Below are positions 39,325 to 40,877 of a DNA stretch of 40,877 nt, one piece after another. The DNA is taken from NCBI GenBank assembly GCA_900322135.1, contig ONYP01000047.1:1-40877 (forward strand), in the 5' to 3' direction. The notes under the pieces are model-generated. The model saw only the letters and a program-made list of their open reading frames with translations, was not told the DNA's origin and did no database searches. Source of the DNA: an uncultured Prevotellaceae bacterium. GTDB taxonomy: Bacteria; Bacteroidota; Bacteroidia; Bacteroidales; Muribaculaceae. The first letter of the stretch is position 1. The number at the start of each line of letters is the position of its first letter. Both the position numbers and the translations under genes were made by a program.

Positions 39325-39375
39325 AACACAATAAATACAAATCTTTGGAAATCAATTATTTGTATTTATTGTGTT
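39325..39375. terminator. Hairpin after the DUF2027/Smr gene
   Basis: Arms 39325-39342 and 39358-39375 pair perfectly over 18 bp (AACACAATAAATACAAAT and its complement) around a 15-nt loop. It is AT-rich, so it is a candidate terminator rather than a classical one. Confidence 0.65.
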
Positions 39376-39420
39376 CCTTTATGTCCGTGCGCCTCGTCAA
39401 AACCTCACGCTAAGATTATT

Positions 39421-39488
39421 AAAAACAACTTGGACAACTATTGACAACATCATACAAGAGTTGTAAAAGTTGTTTGAGTTGTCTTTTA
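39421..39488. repeat. ACAACT/AGTTGT array hairpin, same class as 2352-2415
   Basis: AAAAACAACTTGGACAACT begins the left arm, as in 2352-2370. The right side has AGTTGT units at about 9-bp spacing and ends GTTGTCTTTTA, also as at 2407-2416. The arms pair imperfectly. Like the first copy, it lies between convergent genes. Confidence 0.7.
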
Positions 39489-39526
39489 TTTCTGGGCCGC
39501 CAATGCCATCGTGTTTGTTGTATTTA

Positions 39527-40237
39527 TTATTTGAGGATGGGGAAGCGGAATTGGCGCAGTTGGCGTTCCAGTTCCTTTTCCTTGCCGCCGGTGTACTGGT
39601 CGCACAGGGCATGGAACTGGGGCGAGTGGTTCATGTGGGTGAGGTGGGCCAACTCGTGGCAGATGATGTAACGCACCAGGGGTTCGGGCAGGAACATGAG
39701 GTTGCGGGAGAGTTGAATGACCTTTTTGGCCGTGCAATGCCCTAGTTTTCGCATGCCGCGACCCACCTCAAAACCAGCAGGTTGCAGCCCCAGATTGGCG
39801 GCTATCTCACGGGCAAAGGGCAGCAGCACAGCATGGGCCTGGACCTCCATGGCGCGGCCGATGACGCTGGATAGCGTGCGCTTGACGGCATCGTCGTTAA
39901 GGTCGGCGGTCTCGTGGAGTTGCAGGTGCAGGGTGTCACCTTCCCAGTGGTTGAGGATGTAGCCGGGCATCCTGGTTTGGCGCTCAATCACGACGCGACA
40001 ACCGAAGCACTCGATGACCTGCCCAAAGTGAAAAGTCACGGTCTCGGGACGGGGCAGCGTGCGCAGGCGCTCACGGTTGGCATCGACCATCTGCCGCAGG
40101 TCGCTCATCGTGACGCCCAACGGGGCTCGCATCAGCAGATTGCCGTCGGCATGATAAGTGAACCGCACCGAGGTCATACCCCGGCGCAGTTCCACATAAA
40201 TCTTACCGAATTCCTCGTCCTCGATGTAACCTTTCAT
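39527..40237 (-). CDS. YgjP-like (SprT/DUF45) zinc metalloprotease
   Basis: The 236-residue protein has a beta-rich N-terminal half and the YgjP-type metallopeptidase domain. MRKLGHCTAKKVIQLSRNL (162-180) precedes ICHELAHLTHMNHSPQF, with zinc ligands H194 and H198, general base E195 and third ligand H204. The family (formerly DUF45) is cytosolic and often next to tRNA or restriction genes; substrates are unknown. The C-terminus ends soon after the zinc site, which is normal. A period-7 array begins 3 bp upstream of the start, so no normal leader is visible. Confidence 0.88.
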   Translation of the reverse strand: MKGYIEDEEFGKIYVELRRGMTSVRFTYHADGNLLMRAPLGVTMSDLRQMVDANRERLRTLPRPETVTFHFGQVIECFGCRVVIERQTRMPGYILNHWEGDTLHLQLHETADLNDDAVKRTLSSVIGRAMEVQAHAVLLPFAREIAANLGLQPAGFEVGRGMRKLGHCTAKKVIQLSRNLMFLPEPLVRYIICHELAHLTHMNHSPQFHALCDQYTGGKEKELERQLRQFRFPILK

Positions 40238-40240
40238 AGT

Positions 40241-40289
40241 TTTTAGTCCCTAGTTTCTAGTCCCTAGTTTCTAGTCCTTAGTTTCTAGT
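40241..40289 (+). repeat. Period-7 array upstream of the metalloprotease gene
   Basis: Seven 7-bp units run in tandem: TTTTAGT, CCCTAGT, TTCTAGT, CCCTAGT, TTCTAGT, CCTTAGT, TTCTAGT. The array begins 3 bp above the start codon (minus strand). Confidence 0.85.
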
Positions 40290-40329
40290 CGAACGTTGTG
40301 ACCCTTGGCCCTTCTGTATGCGGATGCCA

Positions 40330-40364
40330 ACTAGGGACTCTGGACTAGGGACTCCGGACTCCAG
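40330..40364 (-). repeat. Inverted period-7 array next to trpS
   Basis: On the plus strand the units are ACTAGGG, ACTCTGG, ACTAGGG, ACTCCGG, ACTCCAG. On the minus strand they read CCCTAGT-like, so this array is an inverted relative of 40241-40289, 40 bp away. Confidence 0.8.
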
Positions 40365-40370
40365 ACTTAA

Positions 40371-40877
40371 TCAGAACTTGGTGATGCCCATGATTTCGCG
40401 CACATCGGCCAGTGTCTTGCCGGCACGGGCACGGGCACGCTCGGCACCCATCTCCAGGACGCGGTGCAGGTAGGCACTGTCGTTCTCGATGTCCAGGATG
40501 CGCTCGCGGATGGGCGTGGTCATGGCCACGATGTCCTCGGCAATCTCCTTCTTCAAGTCGCCGTAGCGGATGGAGCAGTTGTTGTAGGCCTCGGTGAAGA
40601 ACTCTACCTTGTCGGGCGTGCCGACGAGTTTCAGGATTGTGAAGAGGTTCTGCACAGGCTCGGCCATGGGCTGGTTGGGCTCGGTGGGGCCACCGTCGGT
40701 CACGGCGCGCATCACCTTCTTGCGGATGGTCTTCTCGTCATCCACCAGGTAGATGCAGTTGCCCTCGCTCTTGCCCATCTTGCCGCTGCCGTCCAGGCCG
40801 GGCACCTTGACGGGCGCGCTGCCGAAGTTGAAGTTCTGCGGCTCGTTGAAATAGTCGACCTTGTAGAACGAGTTGAA
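40371..40877 (-). CDS. trpS: Tryptophanyl-tRNA synthetase, C-terminal part (gene continues past the window)
   Basis: TrpS charges tRNA-Trp. The window holds the last 168 residues; the frame is open to the edge, so the N-terminal Rossmann half lies outside. Visible are VPGLDGSGKMGKSEGN with the KMSKS-type loop as KMGKS, IYLVDDEKTIRKKVMRAVTD, GPTEPNQP, and a helical C-terminus ending EIMGITKF. The sequence upstream of the first ATG (40806-40877, FNFGSAPVKVPGLDG) is clearly part of the gene. It is followed by the metalloprotease gene on the same strand, with a 133-bp repeat-filled gap. Confidence 0.94.
   Translation of the reverse strand, partial: FNSFYKVDYFNEPQNFNFGSAPVKVPGLDGSGKMGKSEGNCIYLVDDEKTIRKKVMRAVTDGGPTEPNQPMAEPVQNLFTILKLVGTPDKVEFFTEAYNNCSIRYGDLKKEIAEDIVAMTTPIRERILDIENDSAYLHRVLEMGAERARARAGKTLADVREIMGITKF

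Noticed and set aside
40241-40364. CRISPR-like array
   Set aside because: Units are 7 bp with no spacers of constant length and no cas genes. It is a short degenerate tandem array.

Overview
The window comes from a member of the Bacteroidales (Bacteroidota), most likely a gut lineage such as Muribaculaceae or a Prevotella relative. The lineage call is inference from three things. Promoters repeatedly match the Bacteroidota pattern (TTTG, about 20 bp, then TAnnTTTG). Shine-Dalgarno sequences are nearly absent. The gene neighbourhoods are typical: uppS-bamA-ompH-ompH behind a PorG-like gene, DUF4492-cydA-cydB, DUF4271 next to a HemD-like gene, DUF2027/Smr, DUF6242 and a BspA-type leucine-rich-repeat protein. 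Coding DNA is moderately GC-rich, while spacers are AT-rich and full of short degenerate arrays.

Layout. 1-980 is a decayed accessory patch: an Imm40-like immunity gene with an in-frame stop, a phage-like gene fragment, and a tRNA-Lys(CUU) that lacks its 5' half but keeps its terminator. 978-3649 holds two convergent PLP aminotransferases (MalY/PatB type and AspC type). 3797-6418 holds an LpxL-like acyltransferase, an SBF-family transporter and a hotdog thioesterase. 6396-9870 is a minus-strand run: DUF4339/CD225 protein, DUF2752 protein, thyA, folA, lpxB. Here thyA is broken by a deletion of about 65 nt. 10051-12975 is one large secreted protein joining a BspA-type LRR region, an alpha/beta-hydrolase (lipase) and a dockerin-like C-terminus. 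13131-16130 holds a DUF554 membrane protein and a secreted GH89 alpha-N-acetylglucosaminidase.

16315-21930 is a plus-strand stretch: LOG-family protein, DUF4271 and a HemD-like protein with a histone-H1-like tail; then rnpA, yidD and tatD; then a solitary MBOAT O-acyltransferase behind a tandemly duplicated promoter. 22090-31800 is the minus-strand envelope-biogenesis region: DUF6242 lipoprotein, PorG-like protein, UppS, BamA and two OmpH/Skp chaperones, followed by a WG-repeat lipoprotein with a frameshift, an exported protein of unknown function and a third OmpH. 32052-34049 holds ribD and prmC. 34228-37276 is the cytochrome bd oxidase operon. 37428-40877 holds a small lipoprotein with nonapeptide repeats, a DUF2027/Smr protein, a YgjP-like metalloprotease and the 3' part of trpS.

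Together the genes serve envelope assembly (LpxB, LpxL-like, UppS, BamA, OmpH, PorG-like, YidD), folate and thymidylate metabolism, microaerobic respiration and host-glycan or lipid use (GH89, LRR-lipase). No CRISPR array, rRNA, complete tRNA, complete insertion sequence or recognisable riboswitch was found. The most notable signals are the thyA lesion, the LRR-lipase-dockerin fusion, the H1-like tail on HemD, the duplicated promoter before the MBOAT gene, and a recurring class of period-7 and period-9 arrays at gene boundaries.
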